Source: Apus apus
Taxonomy: Eukaryota; Chordata; Aves; Apodiformes; Apodidae
DNA length: 64,000 nucleotides
Direction: 5' to 3'
Assembly (NCBI RefSeq): GCF_020740795.1
Contig: NC_067283.1
Coordinates: 4,553,659-4,617,658, forward strand
A program made the position numbers and the translations under genes. How positions within the stretch are numbered: position 1 is the first letter of the stretch; each line of letters opens with the position of its first letter. Under the pieces are notes generated by a model, which was not told where the DNA came from, made no database searches, and saw only the letters and a list, made by a program, of their open reading frames with translations. Positions 1 to 13,000 of this stretch are shown here, piece by piece.

Positions 1-3000
1 GAGATCCATGCTGACCCCACAGACAGCAAGAAAACATCCTTGAGAAGGGAAATGAAAAGGGATATGTGGCTTGGAGTTGCTCTGATAATAGAGCAAGCCA
101 CTGAACACCCAACATTCCACAGCCTGGAGGTAGTGCTCACAAATATAATTCTCAGAAATCTCAACAGTGTCTTTGTATTCATCCCTCCATCCCCTAAATA
201 TATCCCAAATTTTAGCACAACACCAGCACACCAGGGTGTCTGATGAGGAACACATGTCCATCTGTATTTTCATCCTGGAAAAAAAGTACTCAGGCTTGAG
301 GTGGGATGTTGGAAAATGGCTGGTGTGTCACCCAGGTCCCCAGTGTCTTCTAAGTGTCCTGGGGAAAGGCAAAAACCCACTCACCTGGAACAATAAAAGC
401 TATCCCCAGAACTCCCAACCTGGAGGAAACTCCTGTCATTCAGCTGCACAGGAGAGACTCTTAAGGCTTTCAACGAGGTAATCCCACCCAGAATCCTTAT
501 GGTGAGGCAGAATTTGGTTCACCTGCTGTGGCTTCACTGGAGAAGGCCTCCACCATCAGCTGTATGGCCCATACCCCAGTCACCTGGGGCTGCAGTTTTG
601 CTTTCCCTCACTTGGGCTCCACAGCTCTTGGTTCAACATCTGCTCAACTGCCCCTCTGCCTCTGAGCTTCAGCCATGCTTTCCATGCTTCTGAGCAGCCT
701 CTTAGCATCCTGCCTGGTTTGCTGGAAACACTGCAGTCTATAAGAAACCCCAAGGATTTTCTCTTTACCAGACCACAAATAAGGGTCTTCCTGAAGCCAT
801 TTTCACCTTGCTCATCATATCAGGTAATAAACCACATAAAAGTCCTCCCTCTTCCACTCCCACCTGCCTCTGCTTTTCCTTCCCCTGTATCCATTCCATG
901 ACACAAAATTGCTCCAGCAACAGGCTCAGATCTGATTCTTGGGATCAATGCACAAAGCCTAAGCAGAAACTATGAGGTCAAGCCAAGCATCTGTGCACCC
1001 CATCCTTTTTTGTTTGTTTATCCCCAGTGCAAAGTCAGGAGCCAGAGGTGCTTTTTGGCCAGTGAGAATGGAAAGGAACAAATCTCCCTGGCCAAAAAAG
1101 CTTTAAAACATGCTCTGAGCTCAGAAGTGTCTGCAAGTCACACTGCTTGGACTTGAAGGTGGAGTTTTTCACACCCTATTAGTACAAGTAATAAGCTTCC
1201 CACAAACCCTAGATTGACCTTAAGGTACTGCAAAGGGGTCCCTGAACTAGGTTGAACCTCGGTTAGGACAGCTAGTACTTCATGGACAAACATTGTCTAA
1301 TATTAGCACTGGGAACCACAGAAGAACTGTCATGAGTGAAGCTCATAGGCCAGAGAAGAGCTGTAAGTAGACACAATATCTTTTCTTAAACTAACTGGTG
1401 CACCTAGAGAAGGTAGACAAGCTGTTGGGTACTCAGGCTGCTCCTTCCTGAAGCAGATGCCTTCAACCTGCTACTCAACCTTCAAAACTGAACACGGGTT
1501 TGAGCAATCCCAGATTGTAAATCTGGCAGAAAAACAGGGCTTCCTTGTTTTCCCAAGCTCATGTGAAATTCGGGATGCTTGCCAGGGAGAGGGAGTACAC
1601 ATGTTTGTGAGGGTGATGTGTTGGAGTGACAGGGAGAAAGCGAAATGTTGCATGTTTATTTTTATCTGGGGTCAGCGTTGACTCAGAAGGAAGTCAACAG
1701 AAACTTGGCAAACAAACAAACAAACAAACAAACAAAAATAATCAGAGCTTCTGGAGGGCTGGAATTGCCTGTGCCTGTAGGTGCTGAGGGAAGCTGGCAT
1801 CCTGTTTGGTCCCCTTAGTTATTTAGATGTTGTGAGGGCCCGATGCCCTTCACTCATCTGCAAAGCAACACAGGGCTGGGAAACTCACAACTTCCAGCAC
1901 CTAAGGCTTGAAGTTAAGACCCCAGAGAGAGTTGTTGGAAACCTAGATTAAATACTTTAGTCCCAGACTGAAGACATTTTGAGAGTGAACTTTGTTCCAC
2001 TGGGAAGCCTCCCACAGGCTCTTAGCTTGAATGCCTCCCTTAAAAGATCCTCCATCAGCTTTGAAGCCACCAAAGGAGAAAGGACAAAGCAGCAGCTCCC
2101 TACAGTGTCTTTAAAGCAGTATCCACATAGTTCTGAACTGCTCAGACCTACCCAGACCAGTATTTTTTTGTCAAAAAGAGCTTCCAGCTGGGCAGCTTAT
2201 CCCAGCCCACATGTTTGTAGAGCCCTGAGAAGACCTTGCTTCATTGCATGGGAATCCATGCAAGGGGACACAATCCTTTGCTGTGCACCCCAGCTCCAGG
2301 CTCACAAGGACAGAGCCATAAAGGAGGATACATCAACCTAGGAAGTGCTGAGTCCACATTGTTCCTTGGACCTGAGCTTGCTTATCCAGGCCTCACTGGC
2401 CCCTCTCTTTTCTCCCCTGGGGATATGGAGTTTTCAGGGCTGTTCTGCCACCTTTCAGGCTTCAAAACATTTCTCCTCCCAGGAGGCCCAGAGAAAAAGA
2501 GATGAATGTTCACCTGCCTGTACAAGGCTTGGAGACATCTCCTTGGCAGGAAAGCAAAAGTCCAAGGGTAGTTCAATCCCTAATGGAATTCTTCAATTAA
2601 TCACTTCATCTGCAATTGGGCTAAAGCCTTCTTATCAGCTATCTGGGTCAGACCTCCCAGTTCCACTTCCATCTACCAGGCTTCCTCTTAATCAGATACA
2701 GAGAGGGATAAGGGTTAGTCTCCAGTGAAAGGAACTCATTTCTATATGGTAATTAGAGATAGCTGCATTAAAAATGCAGTTGTACTTCCTCTCATGAGCT
2801 ATTTGCTTCAAGGGACTCAGTTCCAGTGAACCCAATACCACCTCATGTCTTCATTAGTTTCCATTATGAGTTTTCAGAGCTGTGACTGTGTATGAAACTC
2901 TTCTGTCCACCCACTTCCACCAAGTTTATCTTGGATGTGGAAGCATGTGGGAACACCACACGTGGCTACAGCATCGCAGGATTAGAGAGGGCTCCAAAAA

Positions 3001-3184
3001 ACACCCCAGATTTGTTTATTTCTACTGCACAATCAGATGGTGGTGGGATCAGAGCTGTGCTGGTGGCAAGCACCATGCAGGGAAGCAGCACAAGGAGAGT
3101 CCTGAGGCAGAGAGATCACAAGGCAGAGGCTGGTAAGGTGCAATACATGGATAAATGAGGTGGGATGGGAAAATTACAAAGATG
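1..3184. other. Intergenic stretch, no gene recognised
   Basis: Both strands carry only short open frames without recognisable domains or consistent splice context. The one notable item is a CAAA microsatellite near 1710. I see no transposon end before the CR1 fragment that follows. Confidence 0.6.
1709..1738. repeat. (CAAA)n microsatellite
   Basis: About seven tandem CAAA units are read directly from the sequence, followed by an A-rich end. Nothing suggests a function. Confidence 0.9.
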
Positions 3185-3189
3185 AAAGA

Positions 3190-3300
3190 CTTTTTTTTGG
3201 TGGATGTGGTTTAGGGGAGAACTTTGTAGAGCAGGGATGATGGTTGGACTCGGTGATCCCAAGGATCTTTTCCAACCTGAATGGTTCTATGATTCTATGA
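3190..3300 (+). mobile_element. CR1 LINE, 3' end fragment
   Basis: The segment reads as the 3' terminus of a CR1 retrotransposon in the plus orientation. It has the GGTTGGACT..GGTGATC..AAGGATC..TTCCAACCTGAATGGTT series and ends in two ATTCTATGA-type 8-bp repeats. It is strongly 5'-truncated, as most CR1 copies are. No coding capacity remains. Confidence 0.9.
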
Positions 3301-3574
3301 CTTGAGTATATAAAACTTCTCCAGGGGAAAAAAAATGTTTCAGGAAGTCAGCAAAGTAACTGCTGCCTCTCAGATCATCACATCATCAGAGCTTTGGGTC
3401 TGGGATCAGTAGCTTTTAGGAAAGTTTCTGGTAGTCTCCCTGTGGAACTGATCTTTCCACATTTCCAGAACTGCTTGAGACAGCTGGAGGGAATTTCAAC
3501 CTGTTACACAGGCCAACTTCAAGGCTCCTGTGGAAGGGGCTTTGCCCAACATCCACCTCTCTGTGTTGGGACAA

Positions 3575-3717
3575 CATAGAATCATAGAATAGTTTTAGTT
3601 AGAAAGGACCTTTAAGATCATCAGGTCCAACCATTAACCCAGCACTGCCAAGTCCACCACTAAACCATGTCCCCAAGCACCACATTTACAGGTCTTTTAA
3701 AGACCCCCAGGACATGT
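3575..3717 (-). mobile_element. CR1 LINE, 3' end fragment
   Basis: On the minus strand this ends in the CR1 terminal repeats (CATAGAATCATAGAAT on the plus strand). It continues with the family's GGACCTTTAAGATCATC and GTCCAACC blocks. It belongs to a more diverged subfamily than the copies near 10, 14.6 and 23.8 kb, and is truncated near 3717. Confidence 0.88.
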
Positions 3718-6320
3718 TCCAAAGAAGAACAGAGCAGGTGAGGGATGCACCTTGCACAAACTCTCCCCTCTGATGCAGTGGGGAAGCCACCTGGTCCAAA
3801 ATCTGACATCAAAGGGTAGGTGATTCAGAGAAGAAGACTGTACACAACTGCAGGAGGGATGCACCCATGAGGAGGGATAGGATGAAATGTTCATCATTAT
3901 TGGTTCTTTTATGGATGGGTCAGTGAGAGTTTAGGTCTCAAGTTGTTCTATACCACAGATGTGTATATACAACATGTGCATAAGTTCAGATCATACAATA
4001 TTATATATTTTATGGGGTTTTTTAATATTATTTAAACTCAGAACACTTAAATATCATCAGAGCCCAAATAAACTCTAATCTAAGGACCCACAGGTACCAG
4101 TACTGGCCCTGTCAGAGGTGCCAGGCACCTTGCTGGACAACAGCAGCTTCCAGCTCTGTGCCAAGTCATGTTCTGCTCTGAGTCATCTTCCAGAAGATTA
4201 ATGGGACACATCTGACTCCTTGAAATACTTTTCACAGGCTGTCCATGTTGAAAGCAGGGATAAATATAAAAATGTCACTGTTTAGGGTTAAAATTGCCTG
4301 GGTTTGATGTGAAGAGAAGCCTCCAGCACTGGGATTTCCCTCCTGCTGTCACAATTGAGTCTATGTGGAAAGGGCATTTTAGGAAAATAAGATTGAATTA
4401 AATTGTTGAGAGTGTGGTAGTAGAGACCAAATTACTTCAATAGAGATATTCTCTGTAAAAATAGTCAGCCACCTTTGGGTAAGTCTCTGTCAGCTCTACC
4501 AACCCACACACAGCTCATGTGAGTCTTTGCTGAGGGGCAGCGCGGGGTGGAAAAATATCAGAAGAATGAAATCTGGGTAAAACATCCCAGAAAACTTCAA
4601 GTTCCACCTCCTCAAACTTTGCAGCAAGCATGGGTGATGCCAGCTTGCTCTTTCCCACACAAGCCCAGGACACCACCTGGAGGTTAGCACAAGGCAGGAC
4701 ATGTCCCCAGTAGGTAGCCTAGACACAGTCAGTCTCTTCGGGAGAGGAAAATCAAAGGAGTTTCAAAGCTGGAGAGCAGCTTCTAGCCCATTTAATTTGC
4801 TGCCTCAGCCCTGGGGACAATAACCTGTGTTGTGTTAGTGTCCAGCTCCATGAGACAGGGGTAGTTCACATCTCCCAAGGGCACAGTGCACTCCACATCT
4901 CCCAGATCAGACTCAGTTAGTGTCTTCCCACAAAGTCTGATGTTCAGAAGCTGGCGAGAAGGTTTTGGGAGTGGTTATAGGGGAACAGTGGACCCTGAAT
5001 CGTTGGTTAGTGAAACAACTAGGAGGTGACATAGATAATGGGACAAGTTTTTCAGCATTTAGGGAAGTGGGGTTTATTCTTTGATAACCTCACTCCCTTG
5101 AACATTGTTTTCCAAACAGGAAAACCCAAGATGAAAGTTTGCCTTACAAATATGTGAGTGTCACAGCTGAACAGAGGCCCCTGTGTGTTTCCAGTAGGGC
5201 TGAATAATGACAAATCACTCAAACTGTGCCTTTTCCTCCAAATTTCCTACTCTTGCAGCACTCAGATTTAGTGCAGAGCCAGGCCTGGCTGGGCACCAAC
5301 AGGAACACAAAAAGATCTGCCCACACCATGTGTGTGCCTCCACCTGATGGTCTTCATCCCTTTTCCCAAAGATGAGGGAGGGTGTTGTCTCAGGGAAGAG
5401 TTAAGTTAGGAGCTTGAGGGTTATTTTACAATTAAGCTGCACCTTTTAAACACAAAGAATTTTAATTATAAAATAATCCCCACAGCTGATATAGAACAAT
5501 AGGTGTTGTCTACTAGTCAGGATTTTGCACAAGAAGACTTTTTGTTTGGAAAGAAAAACAATGATTCTCTGCTAGGTTAACCTTAAAAAAAGATATATTC
5601 CATTGAGACTTCTACTGAGAGAAATTATATTTTAAAAAAATATCTCTTTTCAAATGCAATTATAGTGCTCAGTTCATTTTAACTGTTATGAATAGTTATT
5701 AACAACTGAAGAGCGTGGCTCCTTTTTTCCCCTCTTTCGTGCTGTGCATTTATACTTTTGTCAAGGTCAAAGCAATTAAGCTTTATTCTTCCAGCATGAC
5801 CAGCTGGTTGGAAGCCCAGGAGAGGAGCAGGCTGACAAGACAGTGTGATTTCAAAGGCAGGATGCTGAGGAGAGAGCAAAGCAGCAGCACTCAGGTGCCT
5901 TTTCTTCAGGTGAAGTGGCATGTTGGGGGAAGTTCAGCCCTTGCTCACTGCAGAAGTGTGTGTGAAACCTGGTGATTGTTGCCTTTGTTGCTTACTTTTG
6001 GTGACTACTTCTTCAATCAGCACAGCAATGGCTGGCCTGAAGAACTCCAGCACAGGGATCTGTAAAACTGCCCTTGGACACAGCTGCTGCTTTTCAGAGC
6101 AAGTCCCAGAGTCCCATCCGATACTCAGAAGACAAGTTACCTACATGGCATCAGTCATGCAGGGCTGACCCTGCTGAGGTGCCTCAGAGGTGGCTCCAGA
6201 GGCTGCCAGCAGACCCTAAAACTGGCAAATGGCAGGAGACTCCAATGTCCAATCTCCAATACCCAGAGCAAGGGCACAGATTGAGAGGTCCAGGAGCTGC
6301 CCTTCTCAACTGGAATTACT
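3718..6320. other. Intergenic stretch, no gene recognised
   Basis: This is AT-rich non-coding sequence with short unrelated open frames only. I see no repeat end, RNA gene or promoter-like CpG cluster. Confidence 0.55.
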
Positions 6321-6467
6321 ATCATAGAGTCATAGAATGGTTTGTGTTGGAAGGGACCTGAAAGATCATCTAGTTCCGACCCCCCTGCCATGGGCAGGGA
6401 CAAATTCCACTAGACAAGGTTGCTCCAAGCTTCATCCAGTCTGGCCTGGAACACTTCCAGGGAGGGG
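6321..6467 (-). mobile_element. CR1 LINE, 3' end fragment
   Basis: The terminal repeats appear on the plus strand as ATCATAGAGTCATAGAATGG. They are followed by GGAAGGGACCTGAAAGATC, the CCTGCCATGGGCAGGGACA block and the GAACACTTCCAGGGA block typical of CR1 3' ends. The copy is truncated after about 147 bp. Confidence 0.9.
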
Positions 6468-9294
6468 GAAATAAAGAAAGCTTTCCATGAATGGACCTTT
6501 GTTCTGACATTGTCTGGGTTTTAAGAAGGAAGAAGGCAAGAGTTTGGCATGTTTTCGCCAAAGAGCTCTACTCTGCAGGAATGATGTCACTAGCACTGAG
6601 AAACTTCCTTGGAGGTTTCTGGGGGAACCTCTGAAGATTTGTTGCCAGTGAGCTCAGGGAGCCTATAAACAATAATGTCTGCACTATCAGCTCCGACTGC
6701 TCAGGCTTGACTCACCAGGGCACAGCACCATGCAGCATCACTGTGCTGCAGCTGGTGGCTCTGGGTGGCCCAGCTGTGCCACCTGCCCAGCTGTGCCAGC
6801 TTTTCAGGAGTCAGCTTGCTCCAGCATCTGTTATCAGCTGTTTTATCAGCTTCTGGGGAAAAAAACTATTTGCTCTTCCCAACTGGGACTGCAGGATATG
6901 GCAGTGTATGTGCTGTTTGGCACTAATTAGGAAGGGTCCCTAATGCTTTATGCTGAGCATGTCAGCTGTGATCACAACCTATTTGGAGTGTGGATCATGA
7001 GCCCACAAAGTTCAACAAGTGGCCTTTTCTCATCCAAACTGGCTGGCACATGACATGAGATGAGGAAGATGGAGCTGAAAAGGGATCTCTTCCTGAGAGC
7101 ACCTTATAAAGGAGGCCAGCTGGAATGAAACACCTGAGAAGAGCTAAGATGCCACCTACTTGGAAGCTTCCCCACTGACTTTTTTTCATCCTATGGAAAC
7201 ATGTTTTGCAAGGCCCTTTGTTACTGAGGTCTCCTTGTTGGTTACACATCCTCCCAGCAGACAGGGAAAAGACTGAGGAAAAGCTTTCCATTTCTTGGTC
7301 ATCACCAATCAAACACAGGTAACTAGAAGAGCTCCTTTGAAAAAATTAGCACCACACACCCTTCCCTGTGTGTTCAACCTACTAATTATCAGCATTTCTC
7401 TCCCTGTCAGCTTGCAAAGATGTTCCTTACCACGGGACGTGGCTTTTGCTGCTCAGTGTTATGAAGTGAATGCAGCCCAAGTCAAGGCAGAAGTAAAGCT
7501 GGCAAGATCACGCTCTCCTCCCACACTCCTGCAATTAAAGAGTGAAGAAATAGGAGGCACTTTGTTGCAAACCTGGTGAAATGTGACTTGTAAATGTAGA
7601 AACAGGGACGTGTGGGGCTTCTCTGCAGAATGTCCAATGCACAGAGGCTGAGGCAGCTTCAGGGAGGACTATCCAGTCAACAGCTGTTACCTGGCAAGTA
7701 GCTGTCTCCATCTGAGTGAGCCACCTTCAGACCTTCTGAAGTCAGCAGAGATCTAGTCAGCGTGGTCAGTGGGTCCTGAGCCACAGCTCAGATGTTGTGC
7801 TTCAGCATGAGCCAAACAGGCCAGGTGGACCACGAGGTGGAAGTGACTGTTTCCTCTTGTGATGACAGAGGTACCTACAGTGTTTAACTCAGCTGCTGTT
7901 AGGATGGACAGTTGCTCCCTATATATATATGGGCTTTATTTTACTAGACTCATGATTTTTCTCACTATCTTGACCTCTTGATTCCTCTAGGCAGTGCGAC
8001 CAAACACTTCTGATGTTCCTGAGAAGCTCAGTTATTCTGTTTCATCCACTGCTGCACAGCTTGAAATCACTTTATGATGGAGCATCTCAAGTTTCTTTTA
8101 CAAAAAAAAAAATAAAATAAAATAAAAATGTGGAAAACCTTTTCTTTTTTATATATATTTTTAACAGGTTTTGTGATTTTAGGAAGAGATTTAACTTTAG
8201 TTTGTAAGCTTTGGCATGTGTGACCAGCATCTCTAAGGAACATCTCACATGATCCCAAGTCTGGCTGATTTCACAGGTTCTGTTATCTTTGCTTTGGAAA
8301 AAAAAAAAAAGAAAAAAAGAAAAAAAAAAAAGAAGTTATTCATCTAGTGATAAAACTTGACTGAGAAATTCTAAACTCTGACAGGTATCTTCTTTTCTGA
8401 CTGATGTTTTTTCTCAAAAAGAGGCCAGAATCTGCAAGTTCCCAAACAAAGCAGCTTGTCAGACTCCTGCCAGAATCGATGTCACCCTCCTGGATCACTG
8501 TCCTGTGGGAGCAGATCAGCCATGGGTGCTGAACCAGCTGCAGTTACAAGGATGGCACAGCCACAAGCAGGTTCAACTCGTGCTGTGCTGTCTCCAGGCA
8601 TTGGTCCATGGGTCAAGAAGGAAGAAAAACACTTGTCTTTCTGGGTCTGGAGGCTGATCAGAATCCTTCTCAAGGAGGATGCTCCATGAGCATCTTCAGC
8701 CTCTGGCACCATGCTGGGTGCAAGACTCAGCAGGGCAGACACTTGTACAAATGGAGACTACCTGAAGCAGGCACCCACCCAAATTACCATGACAGAAGTG
8801 CTCTGACCCAAGGAAATCTGAGGGACTGGAAGATCAGAGTATACCTTCTGCCCAAGTGTATGCCTCAAGATCAATGGAGAGAGCCTGGTTGTACCCCAGT
8901 GGAAGCCAGTATTAAAGTTCTCATTGTCTTCAATAGCAGAACAACAAAGCTCTGGCACTTCAAAGGTTTCTTTCATGGTGCTTATTCTGTTAATAAGCAC
9001 CATCCACTCCTTTCCACTGGGAACCAGCCACTGATTTGCTCTCCAGACACACAGCCTGTGTTTTGTATGACAGTTCACCTACACAGGAGAGACTAACAAC
9101 TTCCCACTGCACACAAGGAGTCCTGGAGAAGTAACAGGGCATTTAGCTTCCAACAAAGGAGTTGTGCTTGTGTTGGAAGTCCTCAAGTTTTCTGTTCTGC
9201 AGCATACACCACTAACTCAGGGCAATCCACAGAAAGGGAGATGGGTACTTTTGTTCACATTAAATGAGACTTATTGTCACACAATTAGCATTTG
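6468..9294. other. Intergenic stretch, no gene recognised
   Basis: The longest open frame here (162 codons, plus strand, 8608-9096) has no recognisable domain and low-complexity composition. An (AT)n run lies near 7921 and A-rich tracts lie at 8.1-8.33 kb. I see no supported gene. Confidence 0.5.
8102..8334. repeat. Two A-rich simple tracts (AAAAT-type and AAAAG-type)
   Basis: Poly-A-like runs interrupted by T (8102-8128) and by G (about 8298-8334) flank ordinary sequence. They are probably simple-sequence expansions. I cannot tie them to a retrocopy. Confidence 0.75.
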
Positions 9295-9560
9295 AATTGC
9301 TTAGGGAGCTGGGGAAGGTCCTTGTGGAACCCAGAACAGAGAGGCTGAGGAGCATCCCTTCTCATAATTTTTAAAGCTTGGACAACCTTTGGACTGCAAA
9401 AGCAATTTTGGGGGACTTCAAACTGTAGAATTTTGAGGTGTTCAAAAGTCATCCAGATATTGTCTTGGGCAACCACCTCCAGGCAGCCCTGCTTGACAGG
9501 AGGATGGACCAGCTGACCTCCAGAGGTCCCTTTCAACCTCAACCATTCTGTGATTCTGCA
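9295..9560 (+). mobile_element. CR1 LINE fragment, diverged
   Basis: The last about 110 bp match a CR1 3' end of the GACCTCCAGAGGTCCC type, closing with CAACCATTCTGTGATTCTG. Upstream, blocks such as GGTGTTCAAAAGTCATCC and CTTAGGGAGCTGGGGAAGG look like the preceding CR1 segments in order but are diverged. The left boundary is therefore approximate. Confidence 0.75.
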
Positions 9561-9859
9561 AAATCTCTTTAAGTACAGGAATGAGCTATCTGTTGAACTT
9601 CAGTCAAAAATAGATGCCTTTTTAGGAGACAGGAGACTACTCAGAGCTTCACTTTGAGGTACATTTCCGTATTACCCATTTTACTGGAGAACAAATTTGA
9701 TTTCATCATGGACACTCCAGGGTTTTATATACACACACAGAGTAAATCTACATATGGCCTATGAGAGAAATTAAAGAGGAGGAAGAAAAACAAATCTTGC
9801 TCTGAATTCCCACCTCGGCTCAGAGCAAAACCAGAGCCCAGAGGCACAAAACACTGCCA

Positions 9860-10072
9860 GACATCAACTGTTATCTCCTGTGAGGGTGGTGAGACCCTGG
9901 CCCAGGCTGCCCAGGGAAGCTGTGGCTGCCCCATCCCTGGCAGTGTTGAAGGGCAGGTTGGATGGGGCTTGGAGCAGCCTGGGCTGGTGGGAGGTGTCCC
10001 TGCCCATGCAGGGGGTTGGAACTAGATGATCTTTAAGGTCCCTCCCAACCCAAACCATTCTGTGATCCTATG
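9860..10072 (+). mobile_element. CR1 LINE, 3' end fragment, young-looking
   Basis: The order is CR1 3' UTR from the GAGGGTGGTGAGACCCTGG block through CCATCCCTGGCAGTGTTGA and GGTGTCCCTGCCCATGCAGG to GATGATCTTTAAGGTCC, then CCATTCTGTGATCCTATG. It is very similar to the copies at 14.6, 15.1, 16.3, 23.8 and 34.3 kb, so these belong to one recent subfamily. Confidence 0.93.
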
Positions 10073-13000
10073 TATGGCCTCCCACTGCAGATCAGTACAA
10101 AAATCTATTTATCTTGCTGTTGCTAAATGATACCAGTTCTCTTGCCCTAATCTAGTGCTTGCAAACAAGCTGATTCCAAGAGCTTTGAATTATTTACTTA
10201 GAGAATAAAAACACACGTTCAAAGAGCAAGGCCACTCAGGTTGTTTTCACTCCACTGTTGCAAAGACTCAGTGTTGAATGTCAGCATTCTGTTACTTTTG
10301 AAAGCCAGTGCTTATTCAAGGTTTTTGCCTCAAATAAAGCAGCTGGATAGCTCCAAATAAAATGGGGAGAGCATGAGAGATGAGTGAAGGTGTTCCTAAT
10401 GCTGTGCAGAGCTAAGTCTGCCTGACAGCATGTTACAGCCCACACTGACTGAGCAGTGAACAAGCAAACAGGGTTTTCTCCAGCCCTGTTTTCTGACCTT
10501 TAAAAGCATCTTCTCCTTTGAAGCAGCATATGAAACACAAGCACCAGGATGGCATTCATTTTCTCCACCTCCAGAAGAAATGTAAGGAAACAAGGCAACA
10601 AACCCTTAAATGCCAAAAATCTCTTCTCCCCTGAGCAGGCACCCAACAAGTCCTCGTGACTGCTGGAAGCTCAGGCTGCAAACTCCTGCTCTCTGGAAAA
10701 GTGGGCACTTCACCATGACTCCTCACCTGGGTAAGATGCTGAACGTTTATAAACAACTAAGAGCCTTCCTCGGTGGGGCTCTCACAATGGCTAACCAGCA
10801 GTGATGAGAGGCCCTGGGGACACAGAAGTACAAATAACGCTCTGGGTGTCTCCTTCAGGGTGGTGGGTGAATCGCTTGGAGCATGGGAATTGCTGGTCCT
10901 GAACATCCTTGAGCAGGAGGGCTCCCATTTTTCTTAAAACATTGGTTTCCATGTCCTGCTGTAACTCCACAAGACCCCATACCTTCATCTGCAGGTTTGG
11001 TTTTTAAGGCTGCTTGGCTTCAATCCAAAGGGGTTTTCTGGCTGGGTTGGCTAAAAGCACACCCTAATCCTGAGAGCAGCTAGGCTTTGAAGAACGAAGA
11101 AGATGAATTCCACTGGCCTTTCACAGCATTTAAAAGAGATAAATTTGTGAATGACTCCCTAGACCTTTGAGTAAATCACAAAAGCTGGTGAAAAGTCTTG
11201 CTTGGGTTGTTCTCTTCACCAGCTAGCTGATCCTCTGTAGATAAAAACACTTTGAACCTGTGAATATTTCTACCTTATACGAATGACTTTATTATCCTTC
11301 TTAAGTGTTGTAGACTTTATATAGAGAAATCTTGCCTACCTTTTCCCAAGTGAAGGAGAGTGAATGAGTGTGAGGAGCATGATAGTGGGGATCAGAGAGA
11401 TGAACCTCTGCAGCTGAAAGAAGTAACTGCCCCATGCCAAAGCAGCATGAAGTGTCTGTTTTTCTTGGGTCAGGGGAATGGATGATGTTCCTCTCTTAGG
11501 ATGTATCCTTACTCCACGGAGGATGTAACTAGGAAGCAAAGCAAGGAGGAAACAAACATCCTCTAGACTAGAAGGCAAAGAAAGAGAAAGATAAGTGGAG
11601 CAGGGCAGCCTTGGGGATTTAGTTACACGTTTATTAGCAGCTCTCCCACGACTGTTCACAGCTCTGTATGCAGCAGGGTGCCCCTGGGTTCCCCCGAGCT
11701 CTCCATCTTGTGACATGGGCAGAGTCAGAGGAGGCACAGCACCTCCTTGGCTTCCTGGTGGGTGAATTCACACCTGCCTCTTTCCTTTAGTCTCCACTGA
11801 CAAATCCCAGAGAGGAGTGGGACAGGCAAGAGTCAGGAGAAGAGGGGAGCCAGCACATCAGGGTTTGGTCCTTGGGGCAAGCAGCTGACAACAGGATGTG
11901 CATAGCAATCTGGGCACTGCTGTGCCCAAACCAGGCTTCCTAGGCAGCATGCAGAAACCAGCCCAGGGAGCCCAGGGTGTGATTCATCTCAGCCTAAGGC
12001 AGATGTCTAAATTAGAGCAGACAAATCATGCCCTTGAAATTCCTCCACTGAATAGAAGCTCCTTGCAGTGTCAGGGAGCCTAGCTCTGCTGCAGGTATTT
12101 GAAAGCAGAGGCTTCACCTTCTCATCAATGCCTACAGCTGGGTTTGCCCACACTGCCCTCCAGGCAGGGAAACTGAGGCACCAGCACAGTGGATCTGGAC
12201 TTAGAAGACGCCTCTCAATCCTAAGGATAAATGCTTGGTTCCCTCTCAGTGGGATGTGGGGAATGAAAAACATTTGACATTACAGCTTCATTGCAAGTGA
12301 TGATGGGCAGGGAGGACCTACAGGGTTTTTCTGTGGAGGGAGGAGGAGGCCAGGAGAGTAAGAGCACTGCACAGCAGCTGTTGTGTTGGAAAGCTGTGTC
12401 CAGCAGCAGAGCTGTGCTGCCCTACACCAGCTCCTGAGATGCTCTCCTACTGATGTGTTGTTCAGCCTTGGGCATGTCATTTAGACCTTACTAGGTTTTG
12501 GTTTAAAATTATGATGAGGTTGTTGTTTTGGAAAAGTTGCAACCTGGGTGAAGAGAGTGGGACTTGGGGGATGAAGGGGTGACTAGTTCAGGGCTAGATC
12601 CAAGGGTCCTTATAGCATCCCAGCTCCCTGCTCACCACATAGAAGAGGGTTGATCGCTCCCACAACACTGACAGCACTTGGGGCAGAGTGAACAGGGCAA
12701 GGAGGGGTTTCTGATTTGGGGACATTGCTATAATCCTTCCTCCTCCCTCCTGACAGAAGCTCTGCAGTCACCAGCCCTGATCACAGCTCTCCCTGGCAAA
12801 ACAAAACCAAACAACAACTGAGTCTCCAAGTACAAGAAGCCCATAGCTTGTAGGACAGACAGGAGGACAGGTTGCTGTATTGCAGTCAGGCTTGAAAAAA
12901 AGTGCCAGGCCCATTTGTGCTCAAACCAGATTTTCATTTAATTTCATTTTTCATTTCATTTCATCATATCAGATTAGTATGGTGGATATGGAAGGGGCCA

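Noticed and set aside
8608-9096. 162-codon plus-strand open frame
   Set aside because: No recognisable domain. An overlapping minus-strand frame of similar length is equally open, and no splice or promoter context supports it.
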